Shown here one piece after another: positions 1 to 10,140 of a stretch of 64,000 bases of DNA. Where the stretch lies: contig NZ_BSTC01000006.1 in assembly GCF_030269305.1 (NCBI RefSeq), forward strand, positions 422,666 through 486,665. The letters are read 5' to 3'. The position numbers were made by a program, and so were the translations under genes. The stretch's first letter is position 1, and each line of letters starts with the position of its first letter. Origin of the DNA: Kineosporia sp. NBRC 101731 (GTDB taxonomy: Bacteria; Actinomycetota; Actinomycetes; Actinomycetales; Kineosporiaceae). The notes beneath the pieces are model-generated. The model was not told the origin of the DNA and did no database searches. It saw only the letters and a program-made list of their open reading frames with translations.

Positions 1-49
1 GAGGAGAAGTCCAGGGCAGCGGCGTCGCCTGCCGTCGGGACACCAAGAC

Positions 50-71
50 TGTCGGACATGGGCCATAGGGT
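50..71 (+). promoter_or_regulatory. RecA-NDp (PafBC-type) DNA-damage promoter of polA
   Basis: An upstream box TGTCGGAC (50-57), an 8-nt spacer and a -10 box TAGGGT (66-71) match the actinobacterial LexA-independent damage promoter TTGTCRGTG-N8-TANNNT, with A replacing T at position 7 of the core. The GTG at 79 lies 7 nt after the -10, so the transcript should begin at or next to the start codon. The ATG at 58 lies inside the promoter spacer and so cannot be the start of this transcript. Confidence 0.75.
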
Positions 72-78
72 GTCAGAC

Positions 79-2802
79 GTGAGCGAGACAACGACCCCGG
101 GGGCATCTGCCACCCGCCCACGGCTTCTGCTGATCGACGGTCATTCCCTGGCCTACCGCGCGTTCTACGCGCTGCCCGTGGAGAACTTCTCCACGGCCAC
201 CGGCCAGGTGACCAACGCTGTCTACGGCTTCACCTCGATGCTGATCAACGTGCTGCGCGACGAGGCGCCCGATCACGTCGCCGTGGCCTTCGACGTCTCC
301 CGGCAGACCTTCCGCACCGAGACCTACGCCGAGTACAAGGGCAATCGGTCCAAGTCGCCGGAAGAGTTCGGGCCGCAGGTCTCGCTGATCAAAGAGGTCT
401 TGGCCGCTCTGCGCGTGCCGATGCTGGAGAAACCCGGCTACGAGGCCGACGACATCCTGGCCACCCTCTCCACCCAGGCGTCCGACGCCGGGTACGAGGT
501 GCTGATCTGCTCCGGCGACCGCGACACCTTCCAGCTGGTCCGCGACAACGTCACGGTGCTGTACCCCACCCGAGGCGTCTCCGAGCTCTCCCGCATGACG
601 CCCGCCGCGGTCGAGGCGAAATACGGCCTGCTGCCCGAGCGCTACCCCGACCTGGCCGCGCTCGTCGGTGAGACCAGCGACAACCTGCCCGGCATCCCCG
701 GGGTGGGGCCGAAGACGGCCGCCAAATGGGTCGGCCTGTACGGCGACCTGGACGGCATCGTCGCCAGCGCAGACCAGATCAAGGGCAAGGCCGGGCAGAG
801 CCTGCGCGACCACCTGCCCCAGGTGCTGATCAACCGCCAGGTCAACGGCTTGGTCCGCGACCTCGACCTGCCGCTGGGCCCGGCCGACCTACGGCTGCCC
901 GGCTGGGACCGCGAAGAGGTGCACCAGGTGTTCGACGGCCTGGAGTTCCGGGTGCTGCGCGAGCGCCTGTTCGCCACCCTGGCCACGCCTGAGCCCGAGG
1001 CCGAAGAGGGCTTCGACCTGGTCGGCGAGAAGCTCACCGGTGAGGCCGTCGGAGCCTGGCTGCAGGCGAACACCGCCGTGCCGGTAGGCATCACGGTGCT
1101 CGGTACGTGGAAGGCGGGCCACGGCGACGCCACCGGCCTGGCCGTCGCGGCTCCCGAGCCCTCGCCCGGCAAGCCCGGCCCGGCCGCGTTCGTGAACCTG
1201 GTCGAGGCCGATCCGGAAGCGCTCGCCGCCATCACCACCTGGCTCGCCGACGCCTCCCGGCCCAAGGTGCTGCACGACGCCAAGGGCCCGCTCACCGCGC
1301 TGTCCGACCGCGGCCTGGTCGTCGAGGGCATCATCGGCGACACCGCGCTCGCCGCCTACCTGTGCCTGCCCGATCAGCGCAGCTACGACCTGGCCGACCT
1401 CACGGTGCGGCACCTGGGCCGAGCGCTGAAGGCCGAGGAGGCGCCGGTCAACGAGCAGCTCACGCTCGACATGGACGAGACGGCCGGCCCCGACGAGGGC
1501 GATCTGGCCATGGTGCGGGCCCGTGCGGTCATCGACCTGTGGGGCGCGCTGCAGTCCGATCTGGCCGCGCGCAACGCCTCCGGCCTGCTCACCGACGTCG
1601 AGCTGCCGCTGCTCGGGGTGCTGCGCGTGATGGAGCACCACGGCATCGCCATCGACCAGGACGCCCTGGGCACCCTCGACAGCTACTTCGCCGCGGCGGT
1701 GGCCGACGCCGGCCAGCAGGCCTTCGCGGCGATCGGCAAGGAGATCAATCTCGGCTCGCCCAAGCAGCTCCAGGTGGTGCTGTTCGACGAGCTCGACATG
1801 CCGAAGACCAAGCGCACCAAGACCGGTTACACCACCGACGCCGAGGCGCTGGCCGACCTCTTCGCCAAGACCGAGCACCCGTTCCTGGCCCACCTGCTGC
1901 GCCACCGCGACGCCACGAAGCTGCGCCAGACCGTCGAGGGCCTGCTCAAGGCGGTCGGTGACGACGGCCGGGTGCACACCACCTATCTGCAGACCATCGC
2001 GGCCACCGGGCGCCTGTCGAGTACCGACCCGAACCTGCAGAACATCCCGGTCCGCACCGAAGAGGGCCGCCGTATCCGCGAGACCTTCGTCGTGGGGCCG
2101 GACTTCGAGTGCCTGCTGACCGCCGACTACTCGCAGATCGAGATGCGCATCATGGCCCACCTCTCGAACGACGAGGGCCTGATCGAGGCGTTCCGCAGCG
2201 GTGAAGACCTGCACCGCTTCGTCGGCAGCCGGGTCTTCTCGGTCGAGCCGGCCGACGTCACCGCCGAGATGCGATCCAAGATCAAGGCCATGAGCTACGG
2301 CCTGGCCTACGGTCTTTCGGCGTTCGGCCTGTCCCGGCAGCTGAACATCCCGGTGGACGAGGCGAAGACGCTGATGGAAGACTACTTCGACCGTTTCGGC
2401 GGGGTGCGCGACTATCTGCGCGGGGTCGTCGACGAGGCCCGCCGCACCGGCTACACCGAGACCATCCTGGGCCGCCGCCGCTACCTGCCCGACCTGGTCA
2501 GCGACAACCGGCAGCGTCGGGAGATGGCCGAGCGGATGGCTCTCAACGCGCCGATCCAGGGCTCGGCCGCCGACATCGTCAAGGTCGCCATGCTCGAGGT
2601 CGACCGCAAGCTCCGTGAGGAGGGCCTGCGGTCGCGCATGCTGCTCCAGGTGCACGACGAATTGGTGCTGGAGGTGTCGGCGGGGGAGCGGGAGCAGGTC
2701 GAGGCCCTGGTGCGCGAGGCCATGGCCGGCGCTGCGGAGCTGAACGTGCCCCTCGACGTCTCGGTCGGCGTCGGCCGGTCCTGGCACGAGGCGGCTCACT
2801 GA
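79..2802 (+). CDS. polA: DNA polymerase I
   Basis: Family A DNA polymerase of 907 residues for gap filling in excision repair and Okazaki-fragment processing. An N-terminal 5' nuclease domain (LLLIDGHSLAYRAFYALP, roughly residues 14-300) is followed by a 3'-5' exonuclease-like domain that appears degenerate, as is usual in actinobacteria, and a polymerase domain. Motif A DYSQIEMR is near residue 683, motif B with YGLAYG near 740, and motif C QVHDELVLEV near 858. Length is typical. GTG at 79 was chosen over ATG at 58 because the damage promoter occupies 50-71 and the same spacing recurs at uvrA, uvrB and uvrC, predicting a leaderless mRNA. A hairpin at 2882-2930 follows. Identification is certain; the start is inferred. 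Confidence 0.98.
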   Translation: MSETTTPGASATRPRLLLIDGHSLAYRAFYALPVENFSTATGQVTNAVYGFTSMLINVLRDEAPDHVAVAFDVSRQTFRTETYAEYKGNRSKSPEEFGPQVSLIKEVLAALRVPMLEKPGYEADDILATLSTQASDAGYEVLICSGDRDTFQLVRDNVTVLYPTRGVSELSRMTPAAVEAKYGLLPERYPDLAALVGETSDNLPGIPGVGPKTAAKWVGLYGDLDGIVASADQIKGKAGQSLRDHLPQVLINRQVNGLVRDLDLPLGPADLRLPGWDREEVHQVFDGLEFRVLRERLFATLATPEPEAEEGFDLVGEKLTGEAVGAWLQANTAVPVGITVLGTWKAGHGDATGLAVAAPEPSPGKPGPAAFVNLVEADPEALAAITTWLADASRPKVLHDAKGPLTALSDRGLVVEGIIGDTALAAYLCLPDQRSYDLADLTVRHLGRALKAEEAPVNEQLTLDMDETAGPDEGDLAMVRARAVIDLWGALQSDLAARNASGLLTDVELPLLGVLRVMEHHGIAIDQDALGTLDSYFAAAVADAGQQAFAAIGKEINLGSPKQLQVVLFDELDMPKTKRTKTGYTTDAEALADLFAKTEHPFLAHLLRHRDATKLRQTVEGLLKAVGDDGRVHTTYLQTIAATGRLSSTDPNLQNIPVRTEEGRRIRETFVVGPDFECLLTADYSQIEMRIMAHLSNDEGLIEAFRSGEDLHRFVGSRVFSVEPADVTAEMRSKIKAMSYGLAYGLSAFGLSRQLNIPVDEAKTLMEDYFDRFGGVRDYLRGVVDEARRTGYTETILGRRRYLPDLVSDNRQRREMAERMALNAPIQGSAADIVKVAMLEVDRKLREEGLRSRMLLQVHDELVLEVSAGEREQVEALVREAMAGAAELNVPLDVSVGVGRSWHEAAH

Positions 2803-2881
2803 CCAGCCACGCCCCGGCGACAGCCGCACCACCCACGCGGAGATAGCAGGCTAGGGCGCCAGGTGTTCCCCGGGATTCGGC

Positions 2882-2930
2882 TCAGCGTGTGCATTCCTTG
2901 CGTCATCAGGGCAAGGAATGCACACGCTGA
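2882..2930. terminator. Perfect 20-bp hairpin between convergent genes
   Basis: Two 20-base arms (2882-2901 and 2911-2930) are perfectly complementary around a 9-nt loop. The hairpin ends one base from the stop codon of the minus-strand methyltransferase and lies 80 bp past polA, so it can serve both genes as a terminator. There is no U-tract, as is common in high-GC actinomycetes. Confidence 0.7.
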
Positions 2931-2931
2931 C

Positions 2932-3738
2932 TCAGTTCTGCAGCTCGCTGACGAAGATGGCCGTGCCCGGGATCAGCCAGCCCCGCAGAGGACTCCACCC
3001 GCCCCACACGCGCTGCACATCGTCCGGCCATTCCGGTTCGACCAGATCGACCAGCCGGAAGCCGGCGGCGGCCAGTTCACGCACCCGGTCGCCGATCGTG
3101 CGGTGGTGCTCGGAGTAGCTGACGGCGCCGGAGTCGTCGGTCTCCACATAGGGCGTGCGGTTGAAATAGGAGCGGCTCACGGTGAGGCCGGGCTCGCCCC
3201 CGTCATCGGGGAAGGCCCAGCGCACCGGGTGGGTCACGGAGAACACCCAGCGTCCGCCCGGCCGCAGCACCCGGGCGACCTCGGCGTGGACGCGCTCGGG
3301 GTCGGCGACGAAGGGGAGAGCGCCGTAGGCGGTGAAGACGATGTCGAAGGAGGCGTCGGCGAACGGGAGCGCCCTCGCGTCGCAGACCAGGCGGGGCGGC
3401 GGGCCGTCGGGGTGATCGGGCGAGCGGCGCAGCATCGCGGCCGAGATGTCGGTCGCCACGGCGCGGGCCCCGACCGAGCGCAGCCAGGCCGAGCTGTCGG
3501 CGGTGCCCGCACCCACCTCGAGCACGTCCTGGCCCGCGACCGGACCGAGCAGCCGGGCGTCGGCCTCGTCGAGCAGTTCCGGGCCCCAGATCAGCCGGCC
3601 GGCCAGATCGGTGCCGTGTTCCTGCTGGTACTCGGCGGCGTTCTCGTCCCACCAGGCGCGGCCGGCGCGCGCACTCTCCTCGGCCCCGGCCTCGCGGTAG
3701 CCGGCCGAACGCAGATCGCTTGTGCTCACGCGGAGCAT
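2932..3738 (-). CDS. Class I SAM-dependent methyltransferase
   Basis: Protein of 268 residues with a Methyltransf_11-type Rossmann fold. The SAM-binding motif I is VLEVGAGTADSSAWL near residue 90, an acidic motif II (VATDIS) follows, and the post-motif RVLRPGGRWVFSVTHP marks strand 5. The N-terminal segment (WWDENAAEYQQEHG) is typical of this family. The substrate cannot be told from sequence. It stands alone, convergent with polA and divergent from rpsA. The start could also be GTG nine bases downstream. Confidence 0.85.
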   Translation of the reverse strand: MLRVSTSDLRSAGYREAGAEESARAGRAWWDENAAEYQQEHGTDLAGRLIWGPELLDEADARLLGPVAGQDVLEVGAGTADSSAWLRSVGARAVATDISAAMLRRSPDHPDGPPPRLVCDARALPFADASFDIVFTAYGALPFVADPERVHAEVARVLRPGGRWVFSVTHPVRWAFPDDGGEPGLTVSRSYFNRTPYVETDDSGAVSYSEHHRTIGDRVRELAAAGFRLVDLVEPEWPDDVQRVWGGWSPLRGWLIPGTAIFVSELQN

Positions 3739-3828
3739 CCAAGCGCACCGGGCGCCAGAACGTGCGGGTCGGGGGTTGCTCAGGTCGGCGTGCGTCCCGA
3801 GCCCGGGCGTGTCGCGGAGGGTGCGGCT

Positions 3829-3857
3829 TTGCCCTGCCTTCCTGTGAGCGATAGGCT
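3829..3857 (+). promoter_or_regulatory. Sigma-70 type promoter of rpsA
   Basis: TTGCCC (3829-3834), a 17-bp spacer and TAGGCT (3852-3857) form a good housekeeping-type promoter. It predicts a leader of about 125 nt before the rpsA ATG, long enough for autogenous control by S1, although no specific element was recognised there. Confidence 0.5.
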
Positions 3858-3988
3858 AGGGAAGGCGCAACTGGGCTTTCTGACTAGCGAGATCAACCGG
3901 AGAAATTCGGGTGGATCCCGGGAGCCGGGGTGGCTGCGCCCACATCCATGTCCCATCTATAAACAGTCCGCATCGGAGCCCCTACTTT

Positions 3989-5500
3989 ATGACCACCAGC
4001 ACGGCCGAGAAGGCTCGTACGCCGCAGATCGCGATCAACGACATTGGTAGCGAGGCCGACTTCCTCGCCGCCATTGACGAAACCATCAAGTACTTCAACG
4101 ACGGCGACATCGTCTCCGGGACGATCGTCAAGGTTGATCGCGACGAAGTGCTGCTCGACATCGGCTACAAGACTGAGGGCGTCATTCCCTCGCGCGAACT
4201 CTCGATCAAGCACGACGTCGACCCCAACGAGGTCGTTACCGTCGGCGACGAGGTCGAGGCTCTTGTTCTCCAGAAGGAGGACAAAGAGGGGCGCCTGATC
4301 CTCTCGAAGAAGCGGGCTCAGTACGAGCGCGCCTGGGGCACGATCGAGAAGATCAAGGAAGAAGACGGCATCGTCACCGGTACGGTGATCGAGGTTGTCA
4401 AGGGTGGTCTGATCCTCGACATCGGGCTCCGCGGCTTCCTCCCGGCCTCGCTGGTTGAGATGCGCCGCGTCCGTGACCTGCAGCCGTACGTCGGCAAGCA
4501 GATCGAAGCCAAGATCATCGAGCTCGACAAGAACCGCAACAACGTGGTTCTGTCCCGCCGTGCCTGGCTCGAGCAGACCCAGTCCGAGGTGCGCCAGACC
4601 TTCCTGCAGACGCTGCAGAAGGGCCAGGTCCGCTCCGGTGTGGTCTCCTCCATCGTCAACTTCGGTGCGTTCGTCGACCTCGGCGGCGTCGACGGTCTGG
4701 TCCACGTCTCCGAGCTGTCCTGGAAGCACATCGACCACCCGGGTGAGGTTGTCGAGGTCGGCCAGGAAGTCACGGTCGAGGTTCTCGACGTCGACATGGA
4801 CCGCGAGCGCGTGTCCCTGTCGCTGAAGGCGACCCAGGAAGACCCGTGGCAGCAGTTCGCCCGTACCCACGCGATCGGTCAGGTCGTCCCGGGTAAGGTC
4901 ACCAAGCTGGTGCCGTTCGGTGCGTTCGTCCGCGTCGACGAGGGTATTGAGGGCCTGGTCCACATCTCCGAGCTGGCCGAGCGCCACGTGGAGATCCCGG
5001 AGCAGGTCGTCCAGGTCAACGACCCGATCTTCGTCAAGGTCATCGACATCGACCTGGAGCGTCGTCGGATCTCCCTCTCGCTGAAGCAGGCCAACGAGGC
5101 CGGCTCCGGTGCGGGCGCCGAGACGTTCGACCCGGCTCTCTACGGTATGGCGGCCGAGTACGACGAGGCCGGCAACTACAAGTACCCCGAGGGCTTCGAC
5201 CCCGAGACCAACGACTGGCTCGAGGGCTTCGAGAAGCAGCGTGAGGAGTGGGAGCAGCAGTACGCCGCGGCCCACGAGCGCTGGGAAGCCCACCGTAAGC
5301 AGATCGAGGAGGCGAGCGCGGCCGAGGCCGAGGCTCAGGCCGCCGGTGTCGACGAGGCTGCGGCCTCTTCGTCCTCGTCGTCTTCCTCTTCGTCGGGCTC
5401 CAGCTCGAGCTACTCCAGCGAGCCGGCGGCGGCCGAGGGTACCCTCGCCACCGACGAGGCGCTGGCTGCTCTGCGGGAGAAGCTGACCGGCGGCAACTGA
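3989..5500 (+). CDS. rpsA: 30S ribosomal protein S1
   Basis: RNA-binding ribosomal protein of 503 residues that helps load mRNA on the 30S subunit. Four S1/OB-fold repeats are visible, starting at GDIVSGTIVKVDRDEVLLDIG, DGIVTGTVIEVVKGGLILDIG, GQVRSGVVSSIVNFGAFVDLGG and GQVVPGKVTKLVPFGAFVRVD, each ending in a SLK/LSKK-type strand. Four repeats match actinobacterial S1, which is shorter than the six-repeat enterobacterial protein. The ATG at 3989 (TTSTAEK) was chosen; the in-frame extension to 3911 has no family similarity. The C-terminus carries a run of serines (about residues 462-484) between acidic, Ala-rich stretches. Transcribed from the promoter at 3829 and ended by the hairpin at 5546. 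Confidence 0.97.
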   Translation: MTTSTAEKARTPQIAINDIGSEADFLAAIDETIKYFNDGDIVSGTIVKVDRDEVLLDIGYKTEGVIPSRELSIKHDVDPNEVVTVGDEVEALVLQKEDKEGRLILSKKRAQYERAWGTIEKIKEEDGIVTGTVIEVVKGGLILDIGLRGFLPASLVEMRRVRDLQPYVGKQIEAKIIELDKNRNNVVLSRRAWLEQTQSEVRQTFLQTLQKGQVRSGVVSSIVNFGAFVDLGGVDGLVHVSELSWKHIDHPGEVVEVGQEVTVEVLDVDMDRERVSLSLKATQEDPWQQFARTHAIGQVVPGKVTKLVPFGAFVRVDEGIEGLVHISELAERHVEIPEQVVQVNDPIFVKVIDIDLERRRISLSLKQANEAGSGAGAETFDPALYGMAAEYDEAGNYKYPEGFDPETNDWLEGFEKQREEWEQQYAAAHERWEAHRKQIEEASAAEAEAQAAGVDEAAASSSSSSSSSSGSSSSYSSEPAAAEGTLATDEALAALREKLTGGN

Positions 5501-5545
5501 CCGCTGATCCAGTAGGTCCTGCTCAGGGTGTAGTCCCTAGCTCAG

Positions 5546-5582
5546 GAAGGCCCGGTTCCCTCTTCGGAGGGGCCGGGCCTTC
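5546..5582 (+). terminator. rpsA terminator hairpin
   Basis: GAAGGCCCGG (5546-5555) pairs perfectly with CCGGGCCTTC (5573-5582). An inner CCCTC/GAGGG stem closed by a TTCG tetraloop (5563-5566) makes the structure very stable. It lies 45 bp after the rpsA stop and before coaE. Confidence 0.8.
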
Positions 5583-5649
5583 CGGCTGGGGGAGGGTGTT
5601 GCCCGGACCTTCGCCGTCCGACCGGGGCGTCGCCATCTAAACTGCGGTC

Positions 5650-6246
5650 ATGGTACGAACCGCTCTCACGGGGGGCATCGGGGCCGGTAAGTCGACGGTC
5701 TCGCGGCGGCTCTCCGACCTTGGCGCGATCATTCTCGATGCTGATCTGATCGCCCGGGAGGTGGTCGAGCCGGGCACCAGTGGCCTGGCGGAGATCGTCG
5801 CGACCTTCGGGAAGAAGATCCTGCGGGACGATGCCACGCTGAACCGGCCCGCGCTGGGGAAGATCGTGTTCGCCGACGAGAAGAAGCTCGCCCGGTTGAA
5901 CTCGATTGTGCACCCCAGGGTGGCGGCGCGGATGGACGAGATCGTGCACGCCGCCCCCGAGGACGCGGTGCTGGTGCACGACGTGCCGCTGCTCGTGGAG
6001 AACCATCACCGGGCCGAGTACGACCTGGTGATGGTGGTGTTCGCGCCGGAGGAGGAACGTATCCGTCGGCTGGTCGACGACCGCGGCATGACCCGGGACG
6101 ACGCCCGGGCGAGGATCGCTGCACAGGCCACGGACGCACAGCGGGCCGAGGTGGCCGATGTGGTGCTGGACAACTCCGGCTCGCTCGCGACCACTCTCGC
6201 GCAGGTGGATGCCTGCTGGCGCAACCACATCGAGCCGCTGAGGTAG
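5650..6246 (+). CDS. coaE: Dephospho-CoA kinase
   Basis: Cytoplasmic enzyme of 198 residues catalysing the last step of coenzyme A synthesis, phosphorylation of the 3'-hydroxyl of dephospho-CoA. The P-loop GGIGAGKST is at residues 8-16, followed by [13 protein letters not shown] and IVHPRV, both conserved in CoaE. Length is that of the minimal enzyme; some actinobacteria carry a C-terminal fused domain, absent here. It follows the rpsA terminator and precedes uvrB, a common actinobacterial neighbourhood. Confidence 0.96.
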   Translation: MVRTALTGGIGAGKSTVSRRLSDLGAIILDADLIAREVVEPGTSGLAEIVATFGKKILRDDATLNRPALGKIVFADEKKLARLNSIVHPRVAARMDEIVHAAPEDAVLVHDVPLLVENHHRAEYDLVMVVFAPEEERIRRLVDDRGMTRDDARARIAAQATDAQRAEVADVVLDNSGSLATTLAQVDACWRNHIEPLR

Positions 6247-6273
6247 CGCGCCGGGACCAGCCGGGAACAAGAC

Positions 6274-6295
6274 TGTCGGTGGCTGCGCTTACGGT
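6274..6295 (+). promoter_or_regulatory. RecA-NDp DNA-damage promoter of uvrB
   Basis: TGTCGGTG (6274-6281), 8-nt spacer, TACGGT (6290-6295). It is an exact match to the core of the PafBC-controlled consensus. The ATG at 6303 follows the -10 by 7 nt, predicting a leaderless transcript. Confidence 0.85.
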
Positions 6296-6302
6296 ATTCG
6301 TC

Positions 6303-8408
<2,106 letters not shown>

Positions 8409-8466
8409 AACTATTGCCGGTGAGCTCCGTGCGTCCGTGCCTCGTGAGGGCGGTCGGCTTGAGAGC

Positions 8467-9003
8467 ATGACCCTGATGAAGCCCTCGCCTATCCTGCTGC
8501 GGACGGAGGACACCTTCCGCCCGCTGCTCCGCCCGGCCGACGAGAGATCCCACGCCCTGGCCCAGCGTGGGTGGTCGGAAGCGGGTCTCGTGGTCCGCGC
8601 CGTACGGGGCCGTAAGTGCCGCACGCGGCAGGGACTGTTCGACGAGTTCGCGGCGGCGCTGCAGTTTCCCTGGTTCTTCCCGGAGACCTGGGACGCCTTC
8701 GGTGACTGCCTGGCCGATCTGGACTGGATGCCGCACCAGGCCGGGCACGTGCTGATGCTGAAGGAACCCGAGCAGGTGCTGATCGACGGGCCGGATGCCG
8801 ACTTCGCCGCTCTCGTCGAGTTCTTCCGTTCGGCCGCCCGGGAGTGGGGCACGCCGGCCGCGCGTGACACCTGGTACGACCGACCGCCCGTGCCCTTCCA
8901 CGTCGTGCTCGCCTGCCTGCCGCACCACACCGACGACACCCGCAACCGCTGGGAGGCCGAGGCCGAGCTGATCCTGCTCCCCGACCCCGCCACCGACTAC
9001 TAA
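8467..9003 (+). CDS. Barstar-family protein
   Basis: Protein of about 178 residues with the barstar (RNase inhibitor) signature: a basic strand then RQGLFDEFAAALQFP, WFFPETWDAFGDCLADLDWMP and a C-terminal beta strand (FHVVLACLPHH). Barstar binds and blocks barnase-type RNases. No barnase or other toxin gene lies beside it, so its partner is unknown. The gene follows uvrB by about 60 bp and could be co-transcribed with it. The ATG at 8467 (TLMKPS) was preferred to GTG at 8437, but the choice is weak. A strong hairpin follows immediately. Confidence 0.75.
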   Translation: MTLMKPSPILLRTEDTFRPLLRPADERSHALAQRGWSEAGLVVRAVRGRKCRTRQGLFDEFAAALQFPWFFPETWDAFGDCLADLDWMPHQAGHVLMLKEPEQVLIDGPDADFAALVEFFRSAAREWGTPAARDTWYDRPPVPFHVVLACLPHHTDDTRNRWEAEAELILLPDPATDY

Positions 9004-9036
9004 GGACGCCCACCACGGCCGTCGTGGTGGGCGTCC
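9004..9036. terminator. Bidirectional terminator hairpin
   Basis: GGACGCCCACCACG (9004-9017) and CGTGGTGGGCGTCC (9023-9036) form a perfect 14-bp stem with a 5-nt loop, directly after the barstar stop codon and 28 bp from the stop of the convergent methyltransferase gene. Confidence 0.8.
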
Positions 9037-9064
9037 CCTGGTAGTCGCGATCGTGGGGGCTCTC

Positions 9065-10114
9065 TCAGGCCGGGGTGGCCGCGCTCCAGTCACCCATGAC
9101 GTCCTGGGCGGAGTGGTCGGCCGGGGTGCCCAGCACCGGGTGCAGGTCGAGCGCGGGGGAGTAGCGGCTGGCCGGCGTCTCGCGGCCCAGGGCCTCGGCC
9201 ATCGCGCGGACGTAGTGCGGTGCTCCGCCGCAGCAGATCCCGACGAACGAGACACCCAGATCGGCCGCGCGCCGGGCCCAGTCGGCCATCTCGAAACGGG
9301 TGTGCGCGTACGGCTCCAGGGCGATCGGGAAGGCCCGGCCACCACCGGGTGACTCCAGGGACTCGAAGGCCGGGGTGGTGGGGCTCGTGCGGTAGGGCAC
9401 CGGCTGGGCGGCGATCGGGATGTCGACCGCCGCACGCAGCTTCTCGAGCATCGGCATCATCGTCTCGGGCCCCCGTGAGCAGTTGAACCCGACCACGGCC
9501 GCGCCGGCATCGGCCAGGCGCTTGCACGCGTCGATGTAGTCGTAGCCGTCGTAGGTCTTCTCCGGCTGCACGCTGGCGAAGGTGACCACGGCGGGAAGGT
9601 TCAGCTCCTGACACACCTCCAGGCCGATCAGCGCCTCACCGACGAAGTCGTTGGTCTCGGCTATCACGAAGTCCACGCCCTCGTCGACGGCCCAGGTCAG
9701 CTGCTCGCGGTACTGCTCGCGCACCACCGCGCCGGAGGCCTGCGGGTTCGCCGGGTCGTACGACCAGGTGTTGCAGATGTTCCCGGCCACGAGAGCACCG
9801 CCCTCGGCGGCGATCTCGTTGGCGATACGCACGGCCTGGCGGTTCAGCTCCTCCAGCTGCCCGTCCCGGCCGACGGCCTTCAGTTTCTCCCGGTGCGCGT
9901 AGTACGTCAGCGCCACCATCACATCGGCGCCGGCCCGCAGGAACTCGCGGTGCAGCTGCCGCAGGGCGTCCGGGTCGTCGAGGATCACCTCGGGCACGTA
10001 CGGGCCGGCCTTGATGTAGCCGCGGCGCTCGAGTTCGAAGACGTAGCCCTCGGCGCCGATCATCACGCCGTCGGCCAGTCGCTCGGTAAAGGTGCGGGAG
10101 CTCGGTCGGGTCAT
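9065..10114 (-). CDS. Homocysteine S-methyltransferase family protein (betaine-homocysteine methyltransferase-like)
   Basis: Protein of 349 residues of the BHMT/MetH-N zinc-barrel family. The zinc-thiolate cysteines are in GFNCSRGPE and GICCGGAPHYVRA; N-terminal GAEGYVFELERRGY and NTWSY match BHMT-type enzymes. The family moves a methyl group from a donor such as glycine betaine, dimethylsulfoniopropionate or S-methylmethionine to homocysteine. The donor cannot be proved here, but the gene is 26 bp downstream of a sarcosine-oxidase-like gene on the same strand, which favours a betaine or N-methyl donor. Probably an operon of two. Confidence 0.82.
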   Translation of the reverse strand: MTRPSSRTFTERLADGVMIGAEGYVFELERRGYIKAGPYVPEVILDDPDALRQLHREFLRAGADVMVALTYYAHREKLKAVGRDGQLEELNRQAVRIANEIAAEGGALVAGNICNTWSYDPANPQASGAVVREQYREQLTWAVDEGVDFVIAETNDFVGEALIGLEVCQELNLPAVVTFASVQPEKTYDGYDYIDACKRLADAGAAVVGFNCSRGPETMMPMLEKLRAAVDIPIAAQPVPYRTSPTTPAFESLESPGGGRAFPIALEPYAHTRFEMADWARRAADLGVSFVGICCGGAPHYVRAMAEALGRETPASRYSPALDLHPVLGTPADHSAQDVMGDWSAATPA

Positions 10115-10140
10115 GGCTCAGTCCTGTCTGGGAAGAGGTT

